Assembly: GCA_947253875.1 (NCBI GenBank)
Contig: CAMYAM010000011.1
Location: 1-62,738, forward strand
Direction: 5' to 3'
Source of the DNA: an uncultured Fastidiosipila sp.
GTDB lineage: Bacteria > Bacillota > Clostridia > Saccharofermentanales > Fastidiosipilaceae
Length of the DNA stretch: 62,738 nucleotides
Shown: positions 43,221 to 52,329 of the stretch, one piece after another
Layout: each line of letters begins with the position of its first letter
How positions within the stretch are numbered: the first letter of the stretch is position 1
Translations under genes and position numbers: made by a program
Notes under the pieces: generated by a model
Told to the model about the DNA's origin: nothing
Seen by the model: only the letters and a program-made list of their open reading frames with translations
The model's database searches: none

Positions 43221-45569
43221 TTAATTTTCCTCAGCAAAAACTTTATCAGTCTCAACTAATGAATTTTCAACATACCATTTACCCTCTGCTTCCAGCTTAG
43301 CTTTTAAATTTTCACCATCATCTACAAAAGTTCTGTTAAAAGCATCAGCAGGAATATGTTTAACTCTAGATTTGATTTCCTCATGTCTACCATGAACCAT
43401 TGGTCGTTGCTGAGGATTACCTAAATATCCACAAGTCCTTTTTACAACATCGCAAGTTGCCGGATTAGTGTTTTTGCATTGTGGGCATTCAAAACCTTTC
43501 TTAGTTGGTTTAAATTCACCATCAAAACCACATTCATAACAATGGTCTATAGGTGTATTAGTACCCAAATAAGCAACTTTATCGTAGGCATAATCCCAAA
43601 CTGCTTCCAGAGCTTTAGGATTTTGTCGCATGTTAGGGTATTCACAGTAATGAATAAAACCACCTGAAACGTATTTAGGGTAATCTTTCTCAAAATCTAT
43701 CTTCTCAAAAGGAGTAGGTGATTTTCTAACATCATAGTGAAATGAGTTTGTATAGTAATCTTTATCTGTAATATCAGGTATAGAGCCAAACTCTTTTTTA
43801 TCCAATTTACAAAAACGGTCTGTCAAACTCTCTGAAGGTGTGCTGTATACACTAAAGTGATAGTCATACTTTTGAGAAAGTTCATCTGCTTTTTGTTTCA
43901 ATGCTTTAACAATTTCTAAAGTAAAATCTTTAGCTTCTTGATTTTGCTCCCAATCATTACCATAGAAAGCAGTCGCAACTTCATATAATCCTATATAACC
44001 CATAGATACTGTAGCTCGGCGCTTGTTAAACAATTGGTCAACATTAGCACCGGCTTGAAGTCTTTTTCCAAAAGCCCCATACATATACAAAATAGGTGCA
44101 TTTTCTGGCAAAGCTTCTTTTACTCTCTTAATTCTATATAGCAATGCATCTGCTTGAATATCCAAACGTTCAAAGAAAATTTCCCAAAACTTTTTCTGCA
44201 TATTTTCAACAGTATCTGGAGTTTTACTTGCTTCAATTGCAATTCTAGGTAAATTTAGCGTAACAACTCCAAGATTCATTCTACCATTATTAACTTCGTT
44301 TCCTTCTTCATCCCACCAACCTTGTAAAAAGGAACGACATCCCATAGGTGCCTTGAAACTTCCTGTCAATTCAATCAATTTATCATACATCAATACATCA
44401 GGATACATTCTCTGTGTTGAGCATTTAAGAGCAATTTTCTTAATGTCATAATTTGGATCTTCTGGTTTTAGATTCACACCTTTCTTGATGGAAAAAATCA
44501 ATTTTGGGAAAATCGCTGTCCTGTGTTCTTTACCAATTCCTTTAATTCTAACCTGTAAGATTGCTTTTTGAATTTCTCTTTCAATCCAGCTTGTCCCCAA
44601 ACCAAAACCTAAAGTAGTGAATGGAGTTTGACCTTGTGAAGTATAAAGGGTATTAATTTCATACTCCAAGCTTTGCATTGCATCATAAATATCCTTAATA
44701 GTTTTGGCTTTAGCATATTCAATCTGCTTTGCTTCAGCTTCTATCCATTCTCTTGCCGTTTCTAAATTTTTTTCATAATTAATTTCTGCATATGGTGCCA
44801 ATAATTCATCTACTCTATCTGCCGTAGTTCCACCATATTGACTACTCGCAACATTAGCTATAATTTGAGCCATCTGTGCAGTTGCTGTCTGGATGGATTT
44901 TGGAGATTCAACCTCCGCATTTCCTATCTTAAACCCATTACTCAACATACCTTTAAAATCTATTAAGCAACAATTAGTCATAGGAGTATATGGGTTATAG
45001 TCTAAATCATGCACATGGATTTGACCTTTCTGATGGGCATTCGCAACATGAGGTGGAAGCATTTTTAATCCAATAGACTTCGCGACAATACCTGCTGTTA
45101 AATCTCTCTGTGTATTAAATACATTACTGTCTTTATTGGCATTTTCATTTACAACTGAAGATTTCTTCTGGAGTAAATCTTTGATTCTGTAATTAATGTT
45201 GGTTGAATTTTGTCGAGCAATGTCTCTTTGAACTCTATAATTAATATAAAGTTCAGCAATATCTGTAAAATCATTGTCTATGAGAATTTTTTCAACTATA
45301 CTTTGAATCTCATAAATTTTAATATCAGTAGTAAATCTATCTAGAATTTCGTTACAAATTTTTACCATAAGTAAATTGTAAACATCCGTATCTATATCCT
45401 CATCATCAGCAGCTTGTTTAACAGCTTTTAAGATAGCTGATTGAATTTTATTCACATCAAATTTTACAACTCTACCATCTCTTTTTATAACTTTTAATTC
45501 TGATATTTTCTCTAGCATATCCTTACCTAAAATCATTTTTAAATTTTTCGAGTCCACATTTTTTACCAT
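43221..45569 (-). CDS. nrdD: Anaerobic ribonucleoside-triphosphate reductase NrdD
   Basis: 782 residues. Class III enzyme that reduces ribonucleotides to deoxyribonucleotides with a glycyl radical, in strict anaerobiosis. An N-terminal ATP-cone (about 25-115, KVIKRDGRVVKFDVNKIQSA) binds the allosteric effector. The ten-stranded barrel holds GQTPFTTLGFG and STQRMYPDVLMY. The zinc site is HCYECGFDGEF with CPQCKNTNPATC, and the radical Gly is about residue 714 in KRTCGYLGNP. GGAGATAAAGAA precedes the start. A cobalamin riboswitch heads the operon; B12-independent reductases are commonly repressed this way when the genome also has a B12-dependent class II enzyme. NrdJ itself is not in this window. 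Confidence 0.96.
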   Translation of the reverse strand: MVKNVDSKNLKMILGKDMLEKISELKVIKRDGRVVKFDVNKIQSAILKAVKQAADDEDIDTDVYNLLMVKICNEILDRFTTDIKIYEIQSIVEKILIDNDFTDIAELYINYRVQRDIARQNSTNINYRIKDLLQKKSSVVNENANKDSNVFNTQRDLTAGIVAKSIGLKMLPPHVANAHQKGQIHVHDLDYNPYTPMTNCCLIDFKGMLSNGFKIGNAEVESPKSIQTATAQMAQIIANVASSQYGGTTADRVDELLAPYAEINYEKNLETAREWIEAEAKQIEYAKAKTIKDIYDAMQSLEYEINTLYTSQGQTPFTTLGFGLGTSWIEREIQKAILQVRIKGIGKEHRTAIFPKLIFSIKKGVNLKPEDPNYDIKKIALKCSTQRMYPDVLMYDKLIELTGSFKAPMGCRSFLQGWWDEEGNEVNNGRMNLGVVTLNLPRIAIEASKTPDTVENMQKKFWEIFFERLDIQADALLYRIKRVKEALPENAPILYMYGAFGKRLQAGANVDQLFNKRRATVSMGYIGLYEVATAFYGNDWEQNQEAKDFTLEIVKALKQKADELSQKYDYHFSVYSTPSESLTDRFCKLDKKEFGSIPDITDKDYYTNSFHYDVRKSPTPFEKIDFEKDYPKYVSGGFIHYCEYPNMRQNPKALEAVWDYAYDKVAYLGTNTPIDHCYECGFDGEFKPTKKGFECPQCKNTNPATCDVVKRTCGYLGNPQQRPMVHGRHEEIKSRVKHIPADAFNRTFVDDGENLKAKLEAEGKWYVENSLVETDKVFAEEN

Positions 45570-45588
45570 TTCTTTATCTCCTTTACTC

Positions 45589-47481
45589 CTAATTTCTTAT
45601 ATATTTTGTAACATCTTCAACTGACTCTAAAACTCCTCTAAAAGCTCCTGCATCGTCAATTAATGCTTTATATGTGATATAGATAGTTCTACCTTCCTGA
45701 TTCTCATACCACATCTCTTCTTTGTCCTTAATGCCATTTTCAAAGTGTTCAAACAAAAGCTTGATTCTTGGCCATAATTTTGGCGGGTGGCAATATTCTA
45801 TATTTCTACCAATTTGTGCGTTTGTGCGTTTAAATATCATCTTATCCAGATTCTCCTGACAATTAAAATATCGAAATACCCTATTTGTATCAACAAATGT
45901 CAATTCCGCCGGCAAGGCTAAAAGCAATGCGTCAACTTCGGTCAAATCTAACTTGCCTAGTTCAGTCTGCAAGTACGATACTTCTGCAACCTTTTCCTGC
46001 CATTTTCCACTAAATATTCCATCCGTAAACTCTATTTCCAGATTTTTTTCACTCGTTAATTTATCTTCAGGTAAAAATTCTGATGCAGATTTAATTACAG
46101 GCTTCTTTATAGGATTAGTATCACCCTCTAAACTCATCTCACGTTTAGATGGGTTTTCCAAATTATTATATTTATCTATAAGCAAAATCAGCAAAATAAT
46201 CCCAAGAAAATCTTTTTTCTCGGTATAAATACTCTGTAGAGTTAAGTTATAGTTTTGGTGCTGATAACAAATCCTAAACTCTTCTTTTTCTCCTTCTTTA
46301 TTTCTAACTCTTAGCAAATTACTATTACTAATTTTATTTTGATAGATGCTTGAACTAATCAAGTTTTCTATTGGACTACCAATATCATTTTTTGAAAAAA
46401 ATTCACTTTCTTGGTTGATAAATTTAAGGCACAAATCCTGATCATATAGAGCAACTATGTAGTCTAGATTTTGCAGAATAACTCTTGCCTCATCTAGGCT
46501 CATATTACCGCCTCTAAATTTCCTACTTGTAGATTCTTCCAATAGACTTTGAGGGTTCTTAGCCTCATAAATTATCGTGATATAAGCATCTTCTAGTTCT
46601 ACTTTTTTTGTTTCTCTTAGCTTATTTTCTGCTCTCTTCTCAATTCTATTTCTTGTACCTTGTATGCTTTGTGTAACTTCTATATCAAATTTATGTTTAG
46701 AATTTTTGTCATCGTCATCCGATTCTACTGGTTTAATAATGGCGTAACCATAGGCATAACTTTCTTCTTTAATCTCTTCCCAATCTTCTGGTTTTAATGT
46801 TTCAAGAAGCAAATTTAACAATATAACTTCTTCTTTGAAAATCATCTCATTAAGTTCATTTTTAAATATTTGATATGAATTTTCTAAAATCTTTAAATCT
46901 ATTTCTGGTAGCTTATCCACATTTAATTTAAATTCATTAAATAGCTCCAAAATCATATCATCCTTAGCCCACATAACTTTGGGTGGGGCATAATGACCAT
47001 ATTTCTCAAGGAAAGGGAAAAACACTTTTTCTTTACGTTCATAATGCTTACTTACCTCTCCTAACATTGAAACCTGACGTTTAAGACCAGATAGCATCTC
47101 TTTATTAATGCTATTTGGATTAGATATTAGGTAATTAATAATATTATCAACACGCAAAATAGTCTTTCTCAAAGCTATATTTTCTTGCTTAAAAATATAT
47201 ACAGGGTGGTCTTTGTTATCAATCCCAAATACATCAGGGGCTTCGACATTATTCTGAAATACTCTGGCATGCACATTACATAATTTAAGTACATCTTCAA
47301 AGCTTAAGTCATTATTGGGGTCATTAATAATTTCTTGTTCCATTAGACTAATTTCTATCGCATTCACATTAGAAAAATGTTTCTCAAATTCTTCCTGAAC
47401 ACTTTCTTGACTTGAGCCTAAATGTAGCTTTTCAAGTATATTTTTCAAAATTTCTATTCTCTCAGAATTATTATTGACCAC
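45589..47481 (-). CDS. DUF438-hemerythrin-PAS sensor-like protein
   Basis: 630 residues from a GTG at 47481 (GAGG nine bases upstream), overlapping the DUF1858 gene by 11 bases. Domain order: DUF438 (about 5-85, IEILKNILEKLHLGSSQESV); a hemerythrin-like HHE domain (about 95-245) with HARVFQNNVE, DHPVYIFKQEN, HYERKEKVFFPFLEKYGHYA and a metal-binding His/Glu spacing; and a charged segment (250-300). A PAS-like domain follows (about 335-455, YIVALYDQDLCLKFINQES), then a C-terminal PAS_10-like domain (about 520-630, LTFVDTNRVFRYFNCQEN). There is no kinase or DNA-binding output. Hemerythrin di-iron sites bind oxygen, so it may sense or remove O2 that would destroy the NrdD radical. This role is inferred from its place between the B12 riboswitch and nrdD. 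Confidence 0.82.
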   Translation of the reverse strand: MVNNNSERIEILKNILEKLHLGSSQESVQEEFEKHFSNVNAIEISLMEQEIINDPNNDLSFEDVLKLCNVHARVFQNNVEAPDVFGIDNKDHPVYIFKQENIALRKTILRVDNIINYLISNPNSINKEMLSGLKRQVSMLGEVSKHYERKEKVFFPFLEKYGHYAPPKVMWAKDDMILELFNEFKLNVDKLPEIDLKILENSYQIFKNELNEMIFKEEVILLNLLLETLKPEDWEEIKEESYAYGYAIIKPVESDDDDKNSKHKFDIEVTQSIQGTRNRIEKRAENKLRETKKVELEDAYITIIYEAKNPQSLLEESTSRKFRGGNMSLDEARVILQNLDYIVALYDQDLCLKFINQESEFFSKNDIGSPIENLISSSIYQNKISNSNLLRVRNKEGEKEEFRICYQHQNYNLTLQSIYTEKKDFLGIILLILLIDKYNNLENPSKREMSLEGDTNPIKKPVIKSASEFLPEDKLTSEKNLEIEFTDGIFSGKWQEKVAEVSYLQTELGKLDLTEVDALLLALPAELTFVDTNRVFRYFNCQENLDKMIFKRTNAQIGRNIEYCHPPKLWPRIKLLFEHFENGIKDKEEMWYENQEGRTIYITYKALIDDAGAFRGVLESVEDVTKYIRN

Positions 47482-47713
47482 TTTCTATTACCTCGTATCC
47501 ATTGCACTGCAATGTACTAATTAATTTATCCTTTGATATTCCTGTAATCCTTAATCCCTTGTTTAGACTAACTTTACCCCCAGCAGTCATTCTCATAAGT
47601 TTATTTTTCAATGGGGTAAATCCAAGCTCAACTAATAAATCTAAAACTTCTGGATTTTCCTCTATAACCTGGTTCACCGGCATATCTAAATCTATCTGAT
47701 TACTAATATTCAT
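47471..47713 (-). CDS. DUF1858 small protein
   Basis: 80 residues with AGAGGTGA before the ATG. The DUF1858 core is MPVNQVIEENPEVLDLLVEL followed by GFTPLKNKLMR and LNKGLRITGISKDKLISTL. This short helical domain is often encoded next to, or fused with, DUF438-hemerythrin proteins and is related to the N-terminal part of ScdA/RIC iron-sulfur repair proteins. It is the first gene after the riboswitch terminator and overlaps the next gene by 11 bases, so the two are probably partners. Confidence 0.85.
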   Translation of the reverse strand: MNISNQIDLDMPVNQVIEENPEVLDLLVELGFTPLKNKLMRMTAGGKVSLNKGLRITGISKDKLISTLQCNGYEVIESGQ

Positions 47714-47830
47714 TAAATCACCTCTATAAAAAGCAATTAAATAATGGCGTTATTTTTTACGTTTTTGAGAAAAGAAAAGACAAATTGAACTAAATATAAA
47801 AATATTCAGCAAAGATAATAGAGCAATAAA

Positions 47831-47857
47831 AAAAGCCACGCCAAAAGCGTAGCCCGT
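47831..47857 (-). terminator. Riboswitch-controlled terminator
   Basis: On the minus strand GGGCTACGC and GCGTGGCTT pair (with wobbles) around TTTTG and run directly into TTTTTTTATT. It lies between the cobalamin aptamer and the DUF1858 start, the expected place for the expression platform. Confidence 0.88.
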
Positions 47858-47919
47858 ATTTACAGCTTATTATTCTCCAGCAAGTTGCAAATTGTCCGTT
47901 GCATTTCTCACTAACAAAA

Positions 47920-48086
47920 GATTAAGTGGATATTCTGGCTAATAACTACATCAATTATTATTAAATTGATACGCATCATCACCTTCCCGGTTCTAACCAG
48001 TGGTATAGACTCTGCTCATTAATCACAGCGGCGGTTCCGCAGAAGACTCAAACTTCTTTCCCCATTAAGTTTCGCAACGCTTAATC
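47920..48086 (-). promoter_or_regulatory. Cobalamin riboswitch aptamer
   Basis: Read on the minus strand. The closing P1 stem is GATTAAG (complement of 48080-48086) with CTTAATC (complement of 47920-47926). Between them lie AATGGGGAAAGAAG, GCCGCTGTGATTAATGAGC, CCACTGG with AACCGGGAAGG, GATGATGCG and AGCCAGAATATCC, in the order and spacing of the B12-element core. A terminator follows and then the DUF1858-hemerythrin-nrdDG genes. Ligand binding is expected to favour termination, so these genes should be off when cobalamin is present. Confidence 0.93.
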
Positions 48087-48111
48087 TTGATATTCAATTT
48101 TTATTAAGATC

Positions 48112-48140
48112 ATCATAGCAGAGAAATAATTTTTAGTAAA
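48112..48140 (-). promoter_or_regulatory. Promoter of the B12-riboswitch operon
   Basis: On the minus strand TTTACT (complement of 48135-48140), a 17-base spacer and TATGAT (complement of 48112-48117), with an extended TGC just before the -10. Transcription would start about 20 bases before the aptamer. Confidence 0.75.
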
Positions 48141-48182
48141 TACATAAAAAACTTGGTAGTGATAATAGTATGTATTTCGAAC

Positions 48183-48740
48183 CTATTTAGCTCTATTCTC
48201 CAACTCGTTTTCGCTCCAAGTTCTCATTACAATAACGTGATAGACTTTTTTATTTTCTGCCAATTCGTAATATGCAGACTTAGGAGTTTCTGTTACTACA
48301 TATAGATAATTATCTTTGTTATTATCATTTCTATATATTTCATCTCCTTGGGCAAAACCATGCCCTTGCATGTTCTTTACTGGAATATCATCTATGATAT
48401 CCTGCACTGTTCCTATTTTTTGATAATCTCGTTCTTGCAGTAGCTTATTTACATTTACTTTATTATCTTCTTTTCTACTCATATCATCTGGTAAATCATG
48501 CCCTTCTGAAATATTTGTATAAATCTCATTATCTACCTTCAAATAATAGAATACTAAGCTACCTCTCTTATAACCTGTAGGGGTGGGTAGTTCATCATAG
48601 CTATTAGATCCAATAACATCATTATCAACTCTTGAATTCTCAGGATTGAAATTTTCACTTGTATGATGCTTATTGCAAGATACAAGTAATAAGCAACAGA
48701 AAATTGAAACTACTATACTTTTTAAATAACTTGTGTTCAT
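48183..48740 (-). CDS. Lipoprotein of unknown function
   Basis: 185 residues. The signal peptide ends in LLLVSCNKHH with Cys22 as lipidation site. A polar linker follows, then a mixed domain with YKRGSLVFYYLKVDNEIYTN, QGHGFAQGDEIYRNDNNKDN and a final beta-strand pair YYELAENKKVYHVIVMRTW. No family was recognised. AGGAGAG precedes the ATG. It is transcribed alone toward the riboswitch operon promoter; no terminator was seen after it. Confidence 0.7.
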   Translation of the reverse strand: MNTSYLKSIVVSIFCCLLLVSCNKHHTSENFNPENSRVDNDVIGSNSYDELPTPTGYKRGSLVFYYLKVDNEIYTNISEGHDLPDDMSRKEDNKVNVNKLLQERDYQKIGTVQDIIDDIPVKNMQGHGFAQGDEIYRNDNNKDNYLYVVTETPKSAYYELAENKKVYHVIVMRTWSENELENRAK

Positions 48741-48852
48741 AGGCTACTCTCCTAAGGGATTTCTGTACACATATGGTACTGGTTCACTTGAATTTGGATC
48801 AATCGATAATTCTATTTGAACAACACAATCATTATATTAATACTTTCCCCAC

Positions 48853-48886
48853 AAAAAAACTCCCAGATCTTTCGACCTAGGAGTTT
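48853..48886 (-). terminator. Aldolase gene terminator
   Basis: On the minus strand AAACTCCTAG and CTGGGAGTTT pair (one G-U) around a ten-base loop and run into TTTTGTGG. The G-U pair would be a mismatch on the plus strand, which gives the direction. Confidence 0.88.
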
Positions 48887-48931
48887 CTTAGTATTCTATA
48901 TTTGTGAACTTTAATAGCTCATTACAGCAAA

Positions 48932-49831
48932 TTATTTAATTGAAGCTTCGTAAATACCTTCAATTGTTTTTGCCATGTGTGCATTAAACTCTTCATCTGT
49001 TTGATCAGCTGTTAAACCTGCTGCGAATGTACGTGAGAATGAAGCGATTAAGCCTTCGTTTTGAGCCAATTTTTCATTAGCTGTTTCTGCATCGTAACCA
49101 CCTGATAAGCAAACTACACGAACTACATCAGGCTTTTGTGTTAATTCCTTGTATAGGTTAACTTCTGTTGGGATTGTTAACTTGAACATAATTGGTGTTC
49201 CAGCTTCCCAGTTGTTTTCTAAGTTCTTGTAGATTTCTTGTAACATGAACTCTTCAATCTTAGCTTTGTCTTCTGCTTGGATTGATACTTCTGGTTCTAG
49301 CATTGGTACTAAACCGTGAGCTGCTACTTGTTTACCAATTTCGAATTGTTGTTTAACAGCTTCTGCAATACCTTTTTCGTTGTATTCTTTAATGAATGAA
49401 CGCTCTTTTGTACCAAATACACCTTTAGATTTTGCTCTTGCTAGTAGTTCGTCTAGACCTGGGTTTGGTTTCATTAATTGAACACCGTTCTCTAAGTCTG
49501 CTAAACCTTTGTCAATTTTTACGAAAGGAACTACACCTTTATCCCATAGGTATGTTGGTGTTTCTTTACCTTCGATGTCTCTGTCCATTGTTTGTTCGAA
49601 CAAGATAGCACCTAAAACTTTATCTGATGTGAATGAAGGACTTGTAATAATTCTTGTACGCATTGCGTGTACTAAGTCAAACATTTCCTCTTCTGTACTA
49701 TATTGGTCTTCTGAAATACCATATGCTGCTAATGCTTTAGGAGTTGAACCACCACTTTGGTCTAAAGCTGCGATAAAACCTTTACCATTAGTCATACGAT
49801 CTAACATTTCTTTGTTAATTTCTTTGCTCAT
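48932..49831 (-). CDS. fda: Class I fructose-bisphosphate aldolase
   Basis: 299 residues. It splits fructose-1,6-bisphosphate into dihydroxyacetone phosphate and glyceraldehyde-3-phosphate through a Schiff base, without metal. The bacterial class I (FdaB-like) family is shown by GFIAALDQSGGSTPKALAAY (18-37), TPTYLWDKGVVPFVKIDKGL, PMLEPEVSI with the acid/base Glu residues, Schiff-base Lys217 in IMFKLTIPTE, and VVCLSGGYDAETANEKLAQN. An AAGGAGA site and two overlapping promoter candidates fit strong expression. It is monocistronic. Confidence 0.95.
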   Translation of the reverse strand: MSKEINKEMLDRMTNGKGFIAALDQSGGSTPKALAAYGISEDQYSTEEEMFDLVHAMRTRIITSPSFTSDKVLGAILFEQTMDRDIEGKETPTYLWDKGVVPFVKIDKGLADLENGVQLMKPNPGLDELLARAKSKGVFGTKERSFIKEYNEKGIAEAVKQQFEIGKQVAAHGLVPMLEPEVSIQAEDKAKIEEFMLQEIYKNLENNWEAGTPIMFKLTIPTEVNLYKELTQKPDVVRVVCLSGGYDAETANEKLAQNEGLIASFSRTFAAGLTADQTDEEFNAHMAKTIEGIYEASIK

Positions 49832-49884
49832 ATGAAATCTCCTTCTTTTAATTTTTATTTGTTAAGTCATTTTCTAACAGCTAT

Positions 49885-49935
49885 ATTCTACCATAAATTT
49901 TTTTCTTTTAAAGCTTATTAGTATGTGTTTGTCAA
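49885..49935 (-). promoter_or_regulatory. Aldolase promoter region
   Basis: Two overlapping minus-strand candidates exist: TTTAAA, 16 bases, TAGAAT (complement of 49885-49912); and a perfect TTGACA, 17 bases, TTTAAA (complement of 49907-49935). Either would start transcription 40-70 bases before the aldolase ATG. Confidence 0.5.
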
Positions 49936-50184
49936 TTTTATAGACTTTATTATGTAAATTTATTTAAATCAGTCCGAGTTTTGACATTTTAATTAAATTT
50001 TATTCACAAATTGGTAATCTTCCGACCTACTAAGCTAATCTTATAAGCGAGAACCTACATTTGACACCAATAAAAACTTATATAATTAAAAGTGTATTAT
50101 CCACTGTTAATACGGTATTTTTACATAGACAAAGTTTTTTGCTTAACTTATCATAATGATACTAACCTCATACAAATACCCCGT
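49936..50184. other. Intergenic region, nothing else recognised
   Basis: AT-rich DNA between the aldolase promoter and the next terminator. A TTGACA at 50061 and TATAAT at 50081 on the plus strand are only 14 bases apart and lead into no gene. Confidence 0.35.
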
Positions 50185-50213
50185 AAAAGAAGCTACCCCC
50201 TGTAGCTTCTTTT
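50185..50213 (-). terminator. Terminator of exporter / coiled-coil gene operon
   Basis: AAAAGAAGCTAC (50185-50196) pairs perfectly with GTAGCTTCTTTT (50202-50213) around CCCCT, 14 bases after the stop of the coiled-coil gene. Its T-run lies at the end of the 3' arm and beyond. Confidence 0.85.
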
Positions 50214-50226
50214 CGTATTTAAAGGT

Positions 50227-50478
50227 TTATTTTTTATTTATCTTGTCTACGCTCTTTTTAGTTTTATCAGCTGATTTCTCAATACTTGAGATGTGTTTTT
50301 CGAGTCGATTGATATTTGATTTCAACTCATTTAGCTTAGGATCTATATTGCCCTGAACTGCATCTAAGTTCATCTTAACTTTTTCTGCTTTCTCTTCTAC
50401 TTCTTGCATTATCTCTTTGAATTTATCTAAATTATCAGATATCTTACCCATATTCTCTTTAGATGTTCTTCCTGCCAT
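50227..50478 (-). CDS. Small coiled-coil protein
   Basis: 83 residues, almost wholly charged and helical, with heptad-like spacing of Leu, Ile, Met and Val from about residue 10 to 80 (for example NLDKFKEIMQEVEEKAEKVK and LKSNINRLEKHISSIEKSAD). No signal peptide and no membrane segment. AAGGAGA precedes the ATG. It starts 45 bases after the exporter subunit gene and is closed by a terminator, so it is likely in the same operon; its function is unknown. Confidence 0.7.
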   Translation of the reverse strand: MAGRTSKENMGKISDNLDKFKEIMQEVEEKAEKVKMNLDAVQGNIDPKLNELKSNINRLEKHISSIEKSADKTKKSVDKINKK

Positions 50479-50523
50479 GTCTGTTTCTCCTTATTCAACT
50501 CGCTCAGAAATCTAGACTTCTTA

Positions 50524-52329
50524 TTAATATTGTCCAGCCTCTAGCATTTCTCTGATTTGTTGTTCATATAACTTAGCATAGTATCCGCCTTTAAGCAGTA
50601 ATTCATCATGCTTACCTTGCTCGGCTATACCTTGCTCAGCGATGTAGAAAATTTTATCTGCGTTTCTAATCGTAGAAAGTCTGTGCGCAATACTAAATGT
50701 TGTTCTGCCTTTGGTCAACTCTTCCAATCCTAACTGTAGTGCTTTTTCAGTCTGAGTATCAATTGATGAAGTAGCCTCATCCAAGATTATCAGGGCTGGA
50801 TCTGCTAGCAGAACTCTTGCAATACTTATCAACTGCTTCTCACCAGCCGAAACACCAGAACCTCTCTCTTGAATCTCCGTGTTATATCCATCTGCTTGTT
50901 TCATGATGAATTCATGGGCATGAACTGCCTTAGCTGCAGCTATGACCTCTTCGTCGGTTGCATCTAATCTACCGTAGCGAATATTTTCCATAATTGTGGT
51001 TGGCCACAAATATGGATCTTGCATCATGATTCCTAATTGAGAGCGTAGTGAGTCTATAGTTACTTCTTCCACATTATTACCATCAATTAGCACTTCTCCG
51101 GAATCAACATCATAGAATCTAGAAATTAGATTAACAATTGTCGATTTACCTGCGCCTGTAGGACCAACAAGGGCAACGTTTTCGCCTGGTTTTACTTTGA
51201 AGCTTACGTCTTTAAGAACTGGTTTATCATCTTCATATGAAAAAGTTACATCACGAAACTCTACTTCACCTTTGACCTTAGGCATTACATAAGCGTCCTC
51301 TGCATCTTCTATTACTAATGGTTCATCTAGGAATTCAAAAATTCTCTCTATATAAGAAGCACCATCAAGTATCTGGTTATAGTAGTTAGCCAAGTTTGAT
51401 ATTGGTCCCCAGAAGAAACCTACATAACCAACGAAAGCTATTATTGTACCTATCTCTAATGGAGCTCCGTTGGCTTGGCGCACCCAAAACACGGCAGCTG
51501 CATAAAGGAAAACCGTGGTAAAATTGGCAATAGCTTCAACTACTGGCATCATTGAGAAGTTAATGATATTAACATCTATAAAAGATTTTCTAACTTGGTT
51601 ACCTAGTCCGTGGTAAATCTGCCTATTAACTCCTTCTCTACCAAATAGTTGAGTAATTTTCATGCCTTGTACTGATTCTTGGTTGTAGGCATTAATATTT
51701 GAGACCTTGTTGTTACGTATCTGTTGAGCTTTTCTCTGATATTTCTTGATAATTGCTAGATAGATTACCAACAAAGGTACACCTAGCATTGCATATAGAG
51801 TTAATTGCACATCAACAAGAAACATATATATAAGAATTATTATTAATGAACTTAATTCTACGATAACGTTTACCAAAACATTACTAATTAGGTCACTAAC
51901 AGTATTAACGTAGTTGACAACTCTGGTTGAGATTTTACCGTGTGGTCTACTATCAAAATATGTAAATGGTAACTCTTGTAGCCTATAGTACATATCATAT
52001 CTAATATCAGTGATCATCTCTTGTCCGGTATAGCTAAGAGCTTTTATCCTATAACGACTACACAAGGCAACAATTATTAATGTAGCTACATATATGCCTG
52101 ATAAAGTATATAGATATGGATAGTCTTTGTTAGGTATGGCAACGTCCAATGCTTTTTGAAAAATCATTGGGCTCAATAATCCTATAGCTTGTGAAATAAT
52201 CATCACAATGGCAATGCGAATTAATCTATGTTTGTAAGGGTCCACATATTTGAAAACTCTCTTTACCTGATCCCAGTTAAAGGGGGTTTCCAGAATCTCA
52301 TCTTGGTCAAATCTATTTCTACTAGCCAT
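50524..52329 (-). CDS. Heterodimeric ABC exporter subunit, complete Walker B
   Basis: 601 residues from the ATG at 52329 (GGGGTG seven bases upstream; a GTG at 52338 overlaps that box). Six membrane helices precede the ATPase domain with Walker A GPTGAGKST (about 382). The signature is variant VSAGEKQ, and Walker B is IILDEATSSID with the catalytic Glu. The altered signature plus complete Walker B match the second half of heterodimeric exporters. Its start overlaps the stop of the partner gene by eight bases, so synthesis is coupled. Substrate unknown. Confidence 0.92.
   Translation of the reverse strand: MASRNRFDQDEILETPFNWDQVKRVFKYVDPYKHRLIRIAIVMIISQAIGLLSPMIFQKALDVAIPNKDYPYLYTLSGIYVATLIIVALCSRYRIKALSYTGQEMITDIRYDMYYRLQELPFTYFDSRPHGKISTRVVNYVNTVSDLISNVLVNVIVELSSLIIILIYMFLVDVQLTLYAMLGVPLLVIYLAIIKKYQRKAQQIRNNKVSNINAYNQESVQGMKITQLFGREGVNRQIYHGLGNQVRKSFIDVNIINFSMMPVVEAIANFTTVFLYAAAVFWVRQANGAPLEIGTIIAFVGYVGFFWGPISNLANYYNQILDGASYIERIFEFLDEPLVIEDAEDAYVMPKVKGEVEFRDVTFSYEDDKPVLKDVSFKVKPGENVALVGPTGAGKSTIVNLISRFYDVDSGEVLIDGNNVEEVTIDSLRSQLGIMMQDPYLWPTTIMENIRYGRLDATDEEVIAAAKAVHAHEFIMKQADGYNTEIQERGSGVSAGEKQLISIARVLLADPALIILDEATSSIDTQTEKALQLGLEELTKGRTTFSIAHRLSTIRNADKIFYIAEQGIAEQGKHDELLLKGGYYAKLYEQQIREMLEAGQY

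Noticed and set aside
50061..50086. TTGACA and TATAAT on the plus strand
   Set aside because: The spacer is only 14 bases and no gene follows on that strand.
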